Shown piece by piece: positions 1 to 12,255 of a stretch of 64,000 nucleotides of DNA (its first letter is position 1; each line of letters opens with the position of its first letter). Below the pieces are notes generated by a model. It had not been told where the DNA came from. It saw nothing but the letters and a program-made list of their open reading frames with translations, and searched no databases. This DNA comes from Apostichopus japonicus (Eukaryota > Echinodermata > Holothuroidea > Aspidochirotida > Stichopodidae). The stretch lies in NCBI RefSeq assembly GCF_037975245.1, contig NC_092570.1, forward strand, positions 13,847,001-13,911,000, in the 5' to 3' direction. The position numbers and the translations under genes are program-made.

Positions 1-389
1 CAAATCCAACCAACTTAAATAACAGTTGACTACAAAGAAATGTTTATGACCAGGCTGAGTAAAGGGATTCAAAATGTGTTTGCAATAACACGCCACAGGG
101 TTTCTTCAACAACTGTGATTGACGTAAATATTAGATTTACCCCTCGGCTCAGATTTCACATAGGTTTTGGAGATTAAACTGAAAATATATAAATTTACAT
201 TGGCCTGTTTCATTTGCAAAGAAGGAAATTAAACATTAATCCAAACCAAAGACATCACTTGACAGTTCTAGGATGGTATCTTGTCGGGGAGTCACTGAAA
301 GAACTCGACCTCTTCAATAAAGAGGGCGGTATGTCACATTAGAAATAACATTAATACTGTTGATGCAATCTGATGTTTAAGAAATAAGT
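1..389. other. Unassigned AT-rich sequence
   Basis: No open frame, splice-flanked exon or repeat copy is recognised here. It leads into the Penelope-associated repeat that starts near 390. Confidence 0.4.
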
Positions 390-795
390 TCAGCTTTTTA
401 AAGGGTGTGAAGACTCGCGCACAAAGAAACGTCTCATGCCGGTAATCTGACCTAGTTTCGAATGAGGTGGAACAGAAGTGTTAGACACCACCGTCGATCC
501 CAGAAAACACACACACAGTTTGCTACCGTCGGTAATTAGACGCTAGTGTACAGTAAATACATGCAGCTATAGGTCAATACCCACAAAACAGTGTACATAG
601 CAGCCATGGGCATATCAGCAGGGAGTTGTTATGGAACTCCCTGATCTCAGGTCCAGATAAAAGATAACAAGGTACCACGTTTCATTACTGTCTGCATTTT
701 GTAGAAACAAGCAGAAAACGTCATTTGCAAGCAACGGAAAGTTAACTTTTTCAGAGTGCAGTTTGGGGCGAGTCTTCAATGCCTTTAAGTCAAAC
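390..795 (+). repeat. Penelope-associated dispersed repeat, copy 1
   Basis: This stretch matches the reverse complement of 43480-43870 closely (about 85-90% by eye). Both share GGTGTGAAGACTCGCGC, CTACCGTCGGTAATTAGAC, CAGGTCCAG and, at the end, TTTGGGGCGAGTCTTCAATG. In copy 2 the sequence runs straight into a reading frame ending in a GIY-YIG nuclease, so this is probably the 5'-side segment of the same Penelope-like family. Copy 1 stops at the words gcctttaag, just inside that frame. It carries an extra ~35-nt insertion near 607-645 whose arms CAGGGAGTT and AACTCCCTG can pair. Confidence 0.65.
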
Positions 796-1408
796 CAAGA
801 TCAAGAAGATAGATATGGCTGCAACCAACTTCTATTGAAGCTGCTACTGTGCCATAGACTGCTTAAATAATTAAGTTATTCATTCTCCAACAGCCATAGA
901 TATCACTGATTTGACATACTGCCTTCTGTTGAATGGTCATGTTCTTCCAAAACAGTCTTATATTTTGACTTTCTTTTAAACTCAGTTAAACAACAGTGTT
1001 GTATGCCCTGTATCAAAATGTTACAGTCAATTGGGCAAACTTTTTAAAGATCTTATTTCTGCAATCATGTTAAAGTTGTTTTTAGAAAGAAGTAAAATGA
1101 ATTTGGGAATTTAATCTGAATATTTACATGCCAAGTCAACCACATCCTACTAAAATATAAATCATTGATTTCAAATAACAAAGTGATAAGCAGAAATGGT
1201 TAAAACAAATTCCCCAATATTCTACAGGATCAAAATATTGAGAATCGTATTGGATCGTTATATTTCTGCTGCTTTAACCTACCCTCGGTGATAACATCTT
1301 AAGAGGGTGTCTTCAAGTTGATCAACCAACATATTTTGAGTGACATTTAATAATTGTAGAGCAGCAAACTAGACATAAGTGACCACTGAGAGAGACTTGT
1401 CCAGGTAT
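796..1408. other. Unassigned AT-rich sequence
   Basis: No coding stretch or repeat family recognised. Confidence 0.4.
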
Positions 1409-1619
1409 AGCCCCCACAACAGAGCCTCTCTGCATTACTTAATAAGTTTACAATACAACTCAATACAAACTAGTGATAAAAATACAAACAATATATCATA
1501 AAAACACTGGCACAGCCCCACAACAGAGCCTCTCTGCATTAATTAATATTAAAGTTTACAATACAACTCAATACAAACTAGTCATAAAAATACAAACAAT
1601 AAATAATAAAAAACACTGG
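1409..1619. repeat. Young tandem duplication, 2 copies of ~105 bp
   Basis: The segment starting AGCCCC(C)ACAACAGAGCC at 1409 and ending AACACTGG is repeated almost unchanged from 1514. The copies differ by a few substitutions and a small TTAATAT insertion, so the duplication is recent. Confidence 0.8.
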
Positions 1620-1784
1620 TAGCTCGTAACTTAGTACCGAATACATGAATATGGAGAGGAAACAGAAATGATACAAACAAAACTCCCAGTCGTAAGTCAC
1701 ATTCTTTATTAAGGTATGTGAATTTGACGAGATGATGGCGGTGTGTACTAATAATAGTTGCGGAGTCAAGCTGATTATATCAGA

Positions 1785-2090
1785 CATCCAAGTTGATCCA
1801 TCTCTGTACAGGGATATTGAGCCATAACAGACATCTCCTTATCCATGTCAAGTGATCCACTCAGTCATTGCAACATCCCAGCTATCTTTAATAGTTGATC
1901 CACCCTGTCCGTGGGATCGGGCTGATCCAATATTGTCACAGATCTAAGCCGATCCATTCCCCGTGGGATTTTTTAAAGCCCTAGCAAACATTTGCCTGAT
2001 CCACATGGATCCACAAAGTCATTACAACATCCCCAAGTTTGATCCATCTCTGTGGGATCGAGCTGATCCGTTAATAAAGGATATTGAGTG
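1785..2090. repeat. Degenerate GATCCA-rich minisatellite
   Basis: Words such as TTGATCCATCTCTG and GGGATCG(A/G)GCTGATCC recur irregularly. A similar GATCCA-rich patch lies at 8570-8715 in intron 1 of the RBM18 gene. It is probably decayed tandem-repeat sequence downstream of that gene. Confidence 0.45.
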
Positions 2091-2296
2091 ACGTCCCGAC
2101 ATCCTAGGATATCTCTTCATTTACAGGATTTTCTTTGGATTCTCTTCAAATCCATCCCTGTAACATGAAACCAAAATTGAACTATCCTGCCTTCACTAGC
2201 ACCCTAGCAACTAGACGCCAACTGCAGTCCAAGGACAACATTGCTGCGTTATTTATCGGTCATGTCATGTCATTCATGCATATGCATTAGATTCTG

Positions 2297-2456
2297 TTAC
2301 CTCTTCCCATAGGGCTTCTTGCTATGTCTTGCAGAGTGTCGGCCTGATCCTGAGGTCTTTGTAGTTGCCTGGTGTACCGGAGTCACTTTGAAGTCCTCCC
2401 TTGATTCTGACATCTGCCTCAGTTTGCTCTCAATGGCTTTGATTTTCAAGTTAATG
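2297..2456 (-). CDS. RBM18: RBM18 exon 5 (terminal)
   Basis: The acceptor ...CTCCCCATAG lies just upstream of 2456 and the stop TAA is at 2299-2297. It encodes [15 protein letters not shown] and the basic tail ending KKPYGKR. The preceding polypyrimidine tract is unusual, a run of about 12 C followed by CTC repeats. Confidence 0.92.
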
Positions 2457-5400
2457 CTATGGGGAGATGGGGGGGGGGGGAGGAGGAGGAGAGAAAAAAA
2501 AATTGATAACTTTTGATCTTTTATTTGAATAAGACCTGTAGACAGCATTGGAAAAGAAAGTACAGTCCTGTGAATTCACACCAAGATGGAGGCATGCGAC
2601 AAAAATAAACTTGTCAACGTCGTTCGCCGGTATCTAATGCAACTGCTTCTTCACTGGATTGCTGAAATTTTGCCTACCCGTATTGAAAATATTATCCCCT
2701 AGTTTAGGGAAACCAAGCTTCCTATCCTGTCATGTATGACATACAAGTGCCATACATACCATTATAAAGTAAGTACATATTTGTGCATCTGTATGAAATA
2801 TTTTGATAATTACATGGTGTTAAGTTTTTGCATACACTCGGGTGACATGTTGCCAAGAAATTAGTGAGTTGTTTTGTACTTCCAGTCATTAGAAGTAAAT
2901 ATGTATGTCCACATGTATGTCCCCCTTCCCTACAAGAAAATATGGCAAATTTCCCATGGATTATATTATTAGTACCCATAAAATGTCTTATAAATTCATT
3001 GAGTGACAGGGACACCAAACCCCCGCCCCCCCCCCCCCCCAAAAAAAACAGTCACAAGTTGGAACCCTTATTACTAAATGGAATGGCCGACGCAAACAAA
3101 TATTTTGGACAGGTTTATAAAACGATAGTACATAATAATTAGCAGTCTATGTCAGTACCTGGATGTCTTGTTGTTTTTGTTACCGGTGCTATTATTCGTC
3201 GTGCTCGAAGACTGCCCTCCTAGTATAGCAGGTAACTTATCTGGATTCAGCTCATGATTGGACTCCACTTGAATAGGCTCGGATGGAATCTGAGGAGGAA
3301 AGGATTACGAAAAGAAATATGTCTAGATGCCGACCCCTGGGTAAGCAGATTTGAAAAACTAACAAAATCCACTGAAAGAACTAATGGGTGGTAGAAACCT
3401 GTGACTGAGGGTGCATGATGCCGAAAAGGTACCTAATACCCCTCTAGGCACGGTAGAGAAAAGGTGCTGAGGTTGAGAGAAGACAGGTAAGCAAGTAAGC
3501 AAATTTAATTATAACTTATAAATTAAGAGATTCTTCCAACATAACTTCAGTCATATTAAAACAAACACAATGTGGTACTTTGACATGCTATGTAACATTT
3601 GACAGTATTTATACTGATGTCTTGGTACAGTAGGCATTGTAAGGCGTACTGTAATACTTTTACATACTGTATGGTATTTGACCACATGTATACTTATGGC
3701 TTGGTAGTCATTGTTAGGCACACTGTAATACGTTTACATACTATATAGAATTTGACCATATATGTATACTGATGTCTTGGTAGGCATTGTATGGCACACT
3801 GTACATATTGTATAGAATTTGACCATATGTATACTGGTGTCTTGAAAGGCATTGTAAGGCACACTGTACATACTGTATAGAATTTGACCATATGTATACT
3901 GATGTCTTGGTGGACATTTTACCACACGCTGTCATACTTTTACAGGCTATATAATATTTCACTATATGTACAGTGTACTGATGCCTTGGTAGGCATTGTA
4001 AACACACTGTAAATATCGTTCAAGTGTTTCACTGAAAAATAATAAAAACACTGTAATTATTTTAAGTGGAATATATCTATGACAGTCAGAAAGTGGATTT
4101 TAAAGTGTAATTTACAGAGCTTTTGGAAAGAAATTGTATCAATCAACAGGTTGAAATTTGCATAACACTGGATGCTTTTCCTTCTAACTCCTCCACTAAA
4201 GGTTACAGTGGTTAGTTTTGAATATTTTTTATTTTTATGATGAAGACAGCTGAACAATATTTCGGCACTCCCATGTCAAAGTAAAGGGATATGTAGGAAA
4301 AGATCTGTCATATTTCAACCATTTTTTTGAGGTTACAGGAAGGCTACTGTTGAAATTACATTCAAGTTTTTATCTCTCCCCTGCCAAACTTAATAAAAGA
4401 GACCAAATTACTGCCAAAGTCCCCACTAATGTTCTCCCCCGCTATTTTATTCTTCTGCTTTTTACATCATGTTGTCCGTGGTGTCAATGTCTTTTACATT
4501 CTCCTCGGGAGGAAAGTTGTCACGAATCATTTCAGGCGTTGACACAGATCAAATTACGTCTTGAGGTGCTATTGAAAACTTGACAAGCAACAAGCACTGA
4601 AGGCGTGAACGTCTGTCTCTGAGATCTACCCATGTTTTGCATTCCCACTAGAAATATTCTCTTCAAGCTGTGGCTTGTTAAAGTTTGGTCGTAAATAATG
4701 TATGAGTAAGAATTACTTCCAATATGAGATTGCAAATTGACCAAAACTAAATACATTTAGATAAAAGAAATATTCACAGAATGAATGCCATTGAGTGAGT
4801 TATTAATGAATTTTGATCTAATCTACCAACCGGATACTTTTCATATTAATTAGTATTTTAAACACACTTAACAGAAAAGTTCAATTCCTTGACTTTTGCT
4901 TCACTCAAACTTGAAATAAACATTTGACTATAAAACAAACGAATGAGTGGCGCTGTTTTGGGATTTTACGATGGACAAGCATTGCAAAATTTATCATTTT
5001 CAACTCAAAATAGCTGCTTTAAAATGAGCTCTCTGACTTTGATGATTATTGGTCAGTTAACTGACTGTCTTGTTGAGAGGTTCTAAACAAGGTTTCGTTG
5101 ATTTGTGGCCAGTTAGACCTCATTTTAACTGTTCCATAGGGAAATTGAAAGCAAGGTTTTACTGCTCTGTGGCCAGCTAAGCTTCATTTTGACTAGATGC
5201 TCTAGTGAGGTTCTTAAGGAAGTTTCAAGGCTATGTGGACAGTTAGACCTCATCTGACTGTGCACTTGAGAGGTTGGCAAGATGAGATTGTACCACTCTG
5301 TGGCCAGTTAGGCCCCATTTAACTGTACCGTACAGAGCATGTATATGAGGTTTCACCACTCTGTGGCCAGTTAGGCCTCATTTAACTGTACCGTACAGAG

Positions 5401-8400
5401 CATGTAAATGAGGTTTCACCACTCTGTGGCCAGTTAGGCCTCATTTAACTGTACCGTACAGAGCATGTAAATGAGGTTTCACCACTCTGTGGCCAGTTAG
5501 GCCCTCATTTAACTGTACTGTACAGAAAAATGTAAATGAGGTTTCACCACTCTGTGGCCAGTTAGGCCTCATTTAACTGTACCGTACAGAGCTTGTAAAT
5601 GAGGTTTCAAAAATTTTGGCCGAAAATGCCTCCCAGATCGCTGGAAATGGCACTTCCCAGGCCTTGCAAGTTGCATCTAAGCATTTTCTATTTGAAATTT
5701 CTAGCCATATCATAAAAACGTACAAAAAAATATGCTTGAGGGGGGGCGGTCGCCCCCTTTGCCCCCCCTTGGCTACGCGCCTGAATCTTACATACGCACA
5801 GATGTACACACACTAACACACATCATCACGACAGCATACATTCAAGTCCTTAGTACCCCCTTGGCAAGTCAAGATTCATTTTCAAAACAACTTGTGTAAT
5901 TTTTTTACCTGCAGCACTGTTTTTGCCAAAAATTGTTTTTTTTTCTTTTCCATTATGTGGTGTCTTTTTTTATTTTTTCTGTTCTTGCTTGTTTTGCTGG
6001 TTACATATAAGACCTTTTCCCAATTCCTTAATAATGCACATCGTAATCACAGCAGAATACAGTAAACATGGTCTTCAACTTCAAAGCTGCTGAATAATTC
6101 AATAGAAATTTAAATGCTAAAATCCTCATCCCCAGGTTGTCAATGCAACAACTACAATCTATGCAGGTTACATAAAACCATTGCAACCCAAAGCTGGTCT
6201 GTGAATATTTTAAATTTAAATATTTTATTCATACTTAACTTCTGTCTGTTGCGTTGACATCAACGGATTTTATTAGATTAACTTCTACTTCATCATTTAT
6301 TTAACAATTCAAAGCAAGCTTTGAAGACACTGCACCAACACATATAACTACATCTCTTACTAAGGAAATTCAAAATCCTCTAGTGTCCCTCCTCAAATAA
6401 TTCGTACTCCCCACCCCCCTCCCACAAACCCCACCCATCTGCCTTCCACATCCCATCACATAACTAGTTTAAGAGCTAATTTTTACTATCCATAGATATC
6501 ACAAAATAATGTAATAACACTTGGTAGCTTCATCACACGCATTACAGGATGACTGCAGGCACAACGATCATTTTCAAATGTTACAGATCATTCGAGAGGA
6601 GCGGTTATCAGTCAGGGTTGCATTCCCAAAATTTACCACTTTCATGACTTTGTTTTAATTTTAAATAGTAAACACAGTCCATGCTCACATATGGAAATTT
6701 CAATCACTCGATTGCTACATATGGGCCAAAAGTTTGGCCAAATATAATATCAGCACGGTTTTGTATTTCTTCATGTCAAATTAGTGTCGAAGGAAGGACT
6801 GTCGAGAGAGATAGGTATCTGCAGTCAGTCGTGTCTATAATGGGATACATAACATCAGGGTGTAGACTGAGGAACCAAGTTGGCCCTACCATAGCATTTC
6901 AGACATGTAAGCATATTTTGGTTGGTAATATAGATTGAAAATAGAACATACATAACAAACAAATCAGCTCTCAATTTTTTTTTTTAAATATCAACATTAA
7001 AATTGTGACTTCAGTCATCCTTAAGGATTTGTTATTTATTTTGTACCTTGCTTTGAGCATGAGCCCACTTCACCAGAAGTTTCTTTCCAAGAGCGTTTTT
7101 ACCATCGAGGCCAGCGATTGCACCCACAGCTTCCTGAGAACCAACAAATTGTTTAGTTGAAAATAGTATCATGCTTAGATTCTGTCATGTCAAAATGTCC
7201 AAAAAAAAACCAAAAAAAAAATGAAATAGAGGGCACTATTTCACAATACTACAGCAGATGGATGGGCTGTCACATTAACATAAGGTGACCATATTTGCCT
7301 GACTGGAATCAGGGACATTTATTGCATGACTGATATGGGGGAGGGGTCTAAGGGGAGGGGAAAATTGTCAAGTGCCTAAGGTGCTTAGATGTAAAATGGT
7401 AATACTTAGAAGCACTTTTTAAATCAATTTTATTTTCAAAAATGTAGCTTTTTCGTAGATGAAATTTACTTACTTTACGAAATAGTGCTAGGCTAGATCG
7501 ATCTAGCATATTCCACTTCACACTGGCCCACCTGAAATACTGGTTAGTTCCGTTCTGCGACTACACACTTGACTAAATTTTGTTTTTATAATTATTTTAC
7601 TACTAATGTGGGATATTTTCAAAATTCCTGGACATTTTGATGAATCGGGGACATTTTCGGGGACACTTGTTCATCGGGGACAGCACACTGTAATCGGGGA
7701 CTGTCCCCGAAAATCGGGGACGTCTGGTCACCTTACATTAACATAAAGTATTCGTTTCAAAGTAGCCATCAATATGAGGTTCTTAATTCCAACAGCAGAA
7801 CAGCCTTTTCTGAATCATGTAAAGAACTAAAGGTAAACAGTTACATGGTAATTTTTCTCTTTACTTGAGTTTTGAGTTTTAAAAAAAATTAGGACATAAA
7901 CTTCTGTAATTCACACAAGATCATCAAAAAATGGCCTCTCTGGGGGTTAACATGAAAATGAATTTTCTATCCAAAATGCTTGAGAATCGCTGCTTCATAA
8001 ATAAAACAAGGTAAAAAAACATATATTTTTTTAACTTGTTCAATTTGAAACTTTTACCTCAACAGTTTTAAAACTGACAAAACAGTATCCTCTTGGTTTT
8101 CCTTGCTTCGGTCCACTTGTGTGAAAGAGGAAATCAAACTGTGTTATTTCACCATATCGCTTCAAGATCTTCAGAAGGTTTGCCCTATAAGAGAAAAAAA
8201 TGATCTATTTGAAGAGAGAAAATCAGTGCAAAAGTTTAATGTGACAAGCTTCGAAAAAAAGGTTAAAATATGGTGACTTACTACAGTACCTAACAATCCT
8301 CTAGATTTAGAGTTCCATCTACTGTTTTGAAAAAAGCATGTGATCAACTTAGGTTAGAACCCTCCCATGTCTTTTGCATAAAGGTTTAAGAGCCTGAACT

Positions 8401-9523
8401 TTGGTTGGTAACATTTTAGTTGGTATTTATTCAACATTTGTCAATGTAATAGGCTGTAGAGGGTTGTTTCTGCTTAGTAGGACTTTATTACTGTAGCTGC
8501 AGGGGTGGTGGAATAGAGTTTAATCTTGGTGGAAGGAGGGGGTTCATAGGGCAGTGTGACATAAAATCCAGGATGATCCAAGTTTACATGAAAATTACAT
8601 GGCTTGGGATCCAGAAGGATCCAAATTTTAAAAGCCTCTTTGAATTCCTCAAGTTCAAGGTGATTAGATTTTGATGTGGTTTGGATCCACTATGATCCTA
8701 TTGTAGATCCAGTGTTATCTAAAATAGACTATGAAGGGCAGTGTGACATGATAAAATCTCAACAAACTGGACCCACTGTGGACTCTGTTCCACAAATTCC
8801 AGTATTTGAATGTTTTGCAATAAATTGATGCTTAATACAGTATCTACAGTACCATTTTTTTCTTTTTCCAAAAAAGAAAAGAAAAAATAGAGGGGCACTT
8901 TCAAACTACAGATTCTTAATTTCTCATCAAAACATCACTTTTTATATAACAAAAGGGAACTGGAATGTTACTTTTCAGGGACATCAGTCTAATTTATCAG
9001 GTTGAGGTTTTTTCAAAAATTGGGGGGGGGGGGGGAGGAGGGAGGTATGAGACACCTTCTATACCACTCAACTCTGCTTTCCCCACCCCCTGGCTCTAGC
9101 ACCCTTGACTAGTGAAACCATTGTTTAACAACTTATTGGGGGTTGTATCCAATGTCAGGGTGGTTACCTATAGGCATGGGCTACAGTAGTTAACACAGTA
9201 AACAAATAATTTCCTAGGCTTGACCTCTACTACACTAGTATGGAATACGAAATTACCGTTGATTATGGTCCAAGGCTTACGTTTTTCTATGACTTCAGTT
9301 TGAAAAGAATAAGTTCCTTACCATTACAAAGTTACAGTTGGTCATGTCCTAACCTTAGCCTAAGTCTAATTTAGGCATAGTCGGCCTAGGTTGTGTAAGA
9401 CTAAGTTAGACCTACAAACCACAAACGGAATAAATGCTTTAAGCTTAAAACAACTTACTCTGATAGACGTTCATCGAGATTTCCAACCCATAGCCTTTTC
9501 CGTTCTGTGAGATCGGTCATCAT
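2297..9523 (-). CDS. RBM18: RNA-binding protein 18 (RBM18 orthologue), five coding exons
   Basis: Joined exons 9523-9459, 8184-8058, 7133-7047, 3289-3159 and 2456-2297 encode 189 residues, against about 190 in vertebrate RBM18. The product is a small nuclear-type RNA-binding protein with one RRM whose exact targets are poorly known in any animal. RNP2 is LWVGNL (residues 11-16) and RNP1 is RGYCFVSF (53-60). The block VKWAHAQSK (85-93) closes the RRM and KIKAIESKL near 141-149 is the conserved C-terminal helix of RBM18; the end is basic (HSKKPYGKR). All introns are GT-AG and phases agree (2,0,0,2). The start is the first of two adjacent ATGs; the frame stays open upstream without an ATG to a TAG. 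Introns 2 and 3 carry transposon and tandem-repeat insertions. The linker at residues 94-137 is Ser/Thr/Asn-rich and less conserved. Confidence 0.93.
3159..3289 (-). CDS. RBM18: RBM18 exon 4
   Basis: Acceptor TTTCCTCCTCAG, donor AG|GTACTG. It encodes 43 residues of low-complexity linker ([10 protein letters not shown] ... NKNNKTS) plus two bases that complete a Ser codon in exon 5. The phase fits both neighbours. Confidence 0.85.
3590..4015. repeat. Minisatellite in RBM18 intron 3 (65-78 bp units)
   Basis: Units share GAATTTGACCATATGTATACTGATGTCTTGGTAGGCATTGTA with variable spacers (CACACTGTACATACTGTATA). About five to six copies can be followed. Long open frames across it on the minus strand come from the repeat period and are not genes. 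Confidence 0.8.
5080..5612. repeat. 63-bp minisatellite in RBM18 intron 3
   Basis: The unit runs GTTTCACCACTCTGTGGCCA, GTTAGGCCTCATTTAACTGT, ACCGTACAGAGCATGTAAAT, GAG. Copies begin at about 5349, 5412, 5475, 5539 and 5602 with near-identical sequence. More diverged versions reach back to about 5080, so the array grows younger toward its right edge. Confidence 0.85.
5613..5792. mobile_element. Truncated MITE (same family as 10906-11217)
   Basis: It shares GAAAATGCCTCCCAGATCGC, TGGAAATGGCACTTCCCAGG and the CGGTCGCCCCC... segment with the longer copy at 10906. It ends in the terminal repeat TTGGCTACGCGCCTG. The left terminal repeat is missing: the element is fused to the last minisatellite unit. 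Confidence 0.7.
7047..7133 (-). CDS. RBM18: RBM18 exon 3
   Basis: Acceptor TTGGTTCTCAG, donor AAG|GTACAA. It encodes 29 residues, [20 protein letters not shown] then VKWAHAQSK, the last helix and strand of the RRM. Confidence 0.93.
7281..7735. mobile_element. hAT-type MITE in RBM18 intron 2
   Basis: A 455-bp element bounded by inverted ends TAAGGTGACCA(T/G)A... and ...TCTGGTCACCTTA. It is flanked by perfect 8-bp direct repeats CATTAACA (7273-7280 and 7736-7743), the target duplication length of hAT transposases. The right side has sub-terminal GGGGAC repeats. It has no coding capacity. Confidence 0.88.
8058..8184 (-). CDS. RBM18: RBM18 exon 2
   Basis: Acceptor TTTTCTCTTATAG, donor GAG|GTAAAAG. 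It encodes 43 residues including the RNP1 octamer RGYCFVSF and the stretch [12 protein letters not shown], nearly identical in character to vertebrate RBM18. Confidence 0.94.
9459..9523 (-). CDS. RBM18: RBM18 exon 1, coding part
   Basis: It begins [18 protein letters not shown], which contains RNP2, and ends in the donor GA|GTAAGT. The frame is open for 33 codons upstream (to a TAG near 9622) with plausible amino acids but no ATG. A preceding TATATATCCAG could be a splice acceptor, so a longer N-terminus from an upstream exon is possible. Confidence 0.88.
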
Positions 9524-9623
9524 CACCTGAACGAACCGAGTACTTCGGTACAGGGCGTCTGTAACTCTGATCGCTTCTTTATCGTCCGCTAGCTGGATAT
9601 ATAACAGGGACTAGTTTCACGAA

Positions 9624-10140
9624 ATTAAATTAAGGGTGTATAACACTATTTTCATACGTTATACGCAATCGAGGCAAGCAATAAATACAAACGATGGCCA
9701 TATTTGTATTTTCCACTGGCTATGCATTTAACTGGTTTCCTAGATAAAACAACCATCATGCCCGCTCTTCCCTCCCTGGCCGCCCGCGTGCACACCACCA
9801 CGGCCCTTGACTATGAAAAGTTTGCAAAATAGGCCACTTTTGAATGAGTTGTTTACTCGTCTGCATATATTCAAAAGCTTATATTGTTTCTGTGGTCACT
9901 GATCAGCACATAAAGATTTTTATCTGTCTTCAGTAAATCGCTTACATTTTGTTGCCGATCTATTATTTTGTTCATTCAATCGACTGTTTTCATTGACATC
10001 GTGATATTGTTATTTTTCTCTACATGCACTGAAAACATGTTCTTATCGATTAATTCAGTGAAAGCTGCATGCTGGATTCTCTATTTTAACCAGGCTGGTC
10101 TGGTTGAATTCCAATACTCCTCCAAACTGATGGCTTGAAG
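9624..10140. other. Upstream region of RBM18; no other feature seen
   Basis: Unique-looking AT-rich sequence. It probably contains the RBM18 promoter and 5' untranslated region, but no core-promoter element stands out. Confidence 0.35.
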
Positions 10141-10145
10141 AGAAC

Positions 10146-10557
10146 CATGGCCAGTAGCGAAGCGTCCATACAGTCAGAGGGGCGGATGCCCCCCCCCCCT
10201 GACGGACTCAAATGGTTTGCTGGCGCCCATTTCAGCTTTTTACCACTTATTACTTACTCGCGATTATTGACTTTTTTATTGCGCTCTCAAATACCTATTG
10301 ACATTTGTCACATTTTGTTTGTGTAATATTCTGACAAAATGGCGATGACACATATTTATTCTTCGTTTATATGCAAATTAGCAAGGTCCGGAAAGGGTAA
10401 TTTCCGGGATCTAGGGAGTATCTTTAATCAAAAAGATTCTGTGCGCTCCGCGCCAACCTGTGGTGGCGCTCCGCTTAGATAGTGTCGAAAGCGCCCCTAC
10501 AGACCATTTTCGCCCCCTCTGATCAATACCCCTAGCACCGCCACTGAGTCCATGGCA
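10146..10557. mobile_element. Putative MITE with CCATGG ends
   Basis: The left end CCATGGCCAGTAGCGAAGCG and the reverse complement of the right end (CCATGGACTCAGTGGCGGTG) are similar imperfect terminal repeats. The interior holds GGGGCGGATGCCCCCC and GGCGCTCCGC arms typical of non-autonomous DNA elements. Confidence 0.55.
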
Positions 10558-10905
10558 TTTGTAATCGATCTAACCGATTCGATTTTTTGCTAGAAAAGGT
10601 GAAAGTTTAGTATAGTAACCTCCATACCCAACCATTCATTGTCATCTCTCGTTGCATGATCTTCCCACTTCACAAACGAATATCGAAATTGCGTTAAATC
10701 ACCTGCCTGTCAGTATCTTATTTCTCAGTTAGTCATCATTCAAGCATAAAAGATAATGATGATATCTGAAAACATACAGAAGAAGAAGGGTTAGATGTCT
10801 CTTTAGCGACTTTTTACCGAAATTGTAAACTTGGTTGCGGTATTGTAATGCAAAAAGCTTTGCCATCGTGTGACATTTAGCATGTTACTATCAGAGCCGT
10901 ATACA

Positions 10906-11217
10906 GGCGCGTAGCCAGGAATTTGCCAAGGGAGGGGCGAAACTGTAGATTCGGCATCGCAAACTATCTAAGCGTAGAGCCACCGTGAGATGGCGCGAAG
11001 CGTACAAGAAAAATTTGGCTGAAAATGCCTCCCAGATCGCTGGAAATGGCACTTCCCAGGCCTTTTAAGTTGTATCTTAGCATTTTTCTTTTGAAAATAC
11101 TAGCGATATCATAAAAACATTTAAAAAATTTTTAAAAATATGCTCATGGGGGGGGGGCGGCTGCCCCCTTCGCCCCCGCCCCCTTGGCTACTGGCCTGGC
11201 CGTATATTTATTTATAG
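10906..11217. mobile_element. MITE with GGCTACGCGCCTG-type terminal repeats
   Basis: It starts CAGGCGCGTAGCCAGGAATT and ends CCCTTGGCTACTGGCCTGG, so the ends are inverted. Its interior GAAAATGCCTCCCAGATCGC is shared with 5613-5792. A G run of about 9 is followed by GCGGCTGCCCCC. Confidence 0.72.
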
Positions 11218-12255
11218 CTCTGGTAACAACCAGAGCGATATACTCTGGTAACAATCACAGCCGTATATACGGCTCTGGTAACAAAGTTCCTTTATAGCTA
11301 AACGAACTCTAGTAACAATAAGAGAATAGCGTCCTCATTTATGTACGTTTTCTTAGCAACCGCTAAAACTTTTAATTTGATAAAACAACTTTGTAATTGA
11401 CACAGTGTACATAAATAAAAAATGAAACAAACAAATACTTTGTCTTTTTCACTTCCTCGAAGACCGAAGAGAAAGAATTATTCATTTAGGTCTAAATACA
11501 CAAAACTTCCGAAGCAGCTTCCTGGGTGAATATGCATCTCAGCCATTTACTAAACTACGAAATCCTGAAACAAGTTTATCTCTTTGTGTAGTCTTCATTT
11601 GATATTCTTTCTACAGTCGAGATTGAACGATTCGATTGACCTATGTCAATCCCTTTATAATTTATTTTTCAGTAACTTTATTTATGAAAAAGATTCATTT
11701 TTATAAATAATCGAGTCAAATATCAAATTAACTTTTACATGTGATATTGAACATCATTAGTATAATTAGTTTACTAGACCGCCTGCATGAGGAACATTAG
11801 TAAATAGATTTGTAACCTTCATTGTGGAAACAAAGTGATACAGAATGGTATATAACTTAGTTTGATGAAGGACGTTTTCGGTTAACTTTCTTAACCAACT
11901 GCGCAAAAACGAAATAGAAGGAAATGCAGTGATACTATAAGTATGAAGGTTTAATGATTGCCACAAACAACTTGCAAATAAAAATATATTTTAGCCTCTA
12001 TGTCAGGCATACATTAATGACCATCTTACAGCTAACAACACGCTGAGTAATGAATCACCGAGAATTAGTATTGACTTTGTAGAAAATAAGATAATGGTGA
12101 TATGGTACCTTTGATCAAATGGAACGGAGTTCGTTTAATAGAGAGAGAGGGGGGAGGGGGGGGGGAAGAAAGAGCAAGATAATTATAGAAAAGCATCATT
12201 TCATTTGTAGCAAAATATAACATACTCCAATAGTCCATCTTTAATGCAACAAGTA
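11218..12255. other. Unassigned AT-rich sequence
   Basis: A short CTCTGGTAACAA(C/T)(C/A)AGAG motif repeats at 11218-11320. Otherwise no gene or repeat family is recognised. Confidence 0.4.

Noticed and set aside
3694-4007. Overlapping minus-strand frames repeating a [10 protein letters not shown]-like phrase
   Set aside because: Product of the minisatellite period in RBM18 intron 3.
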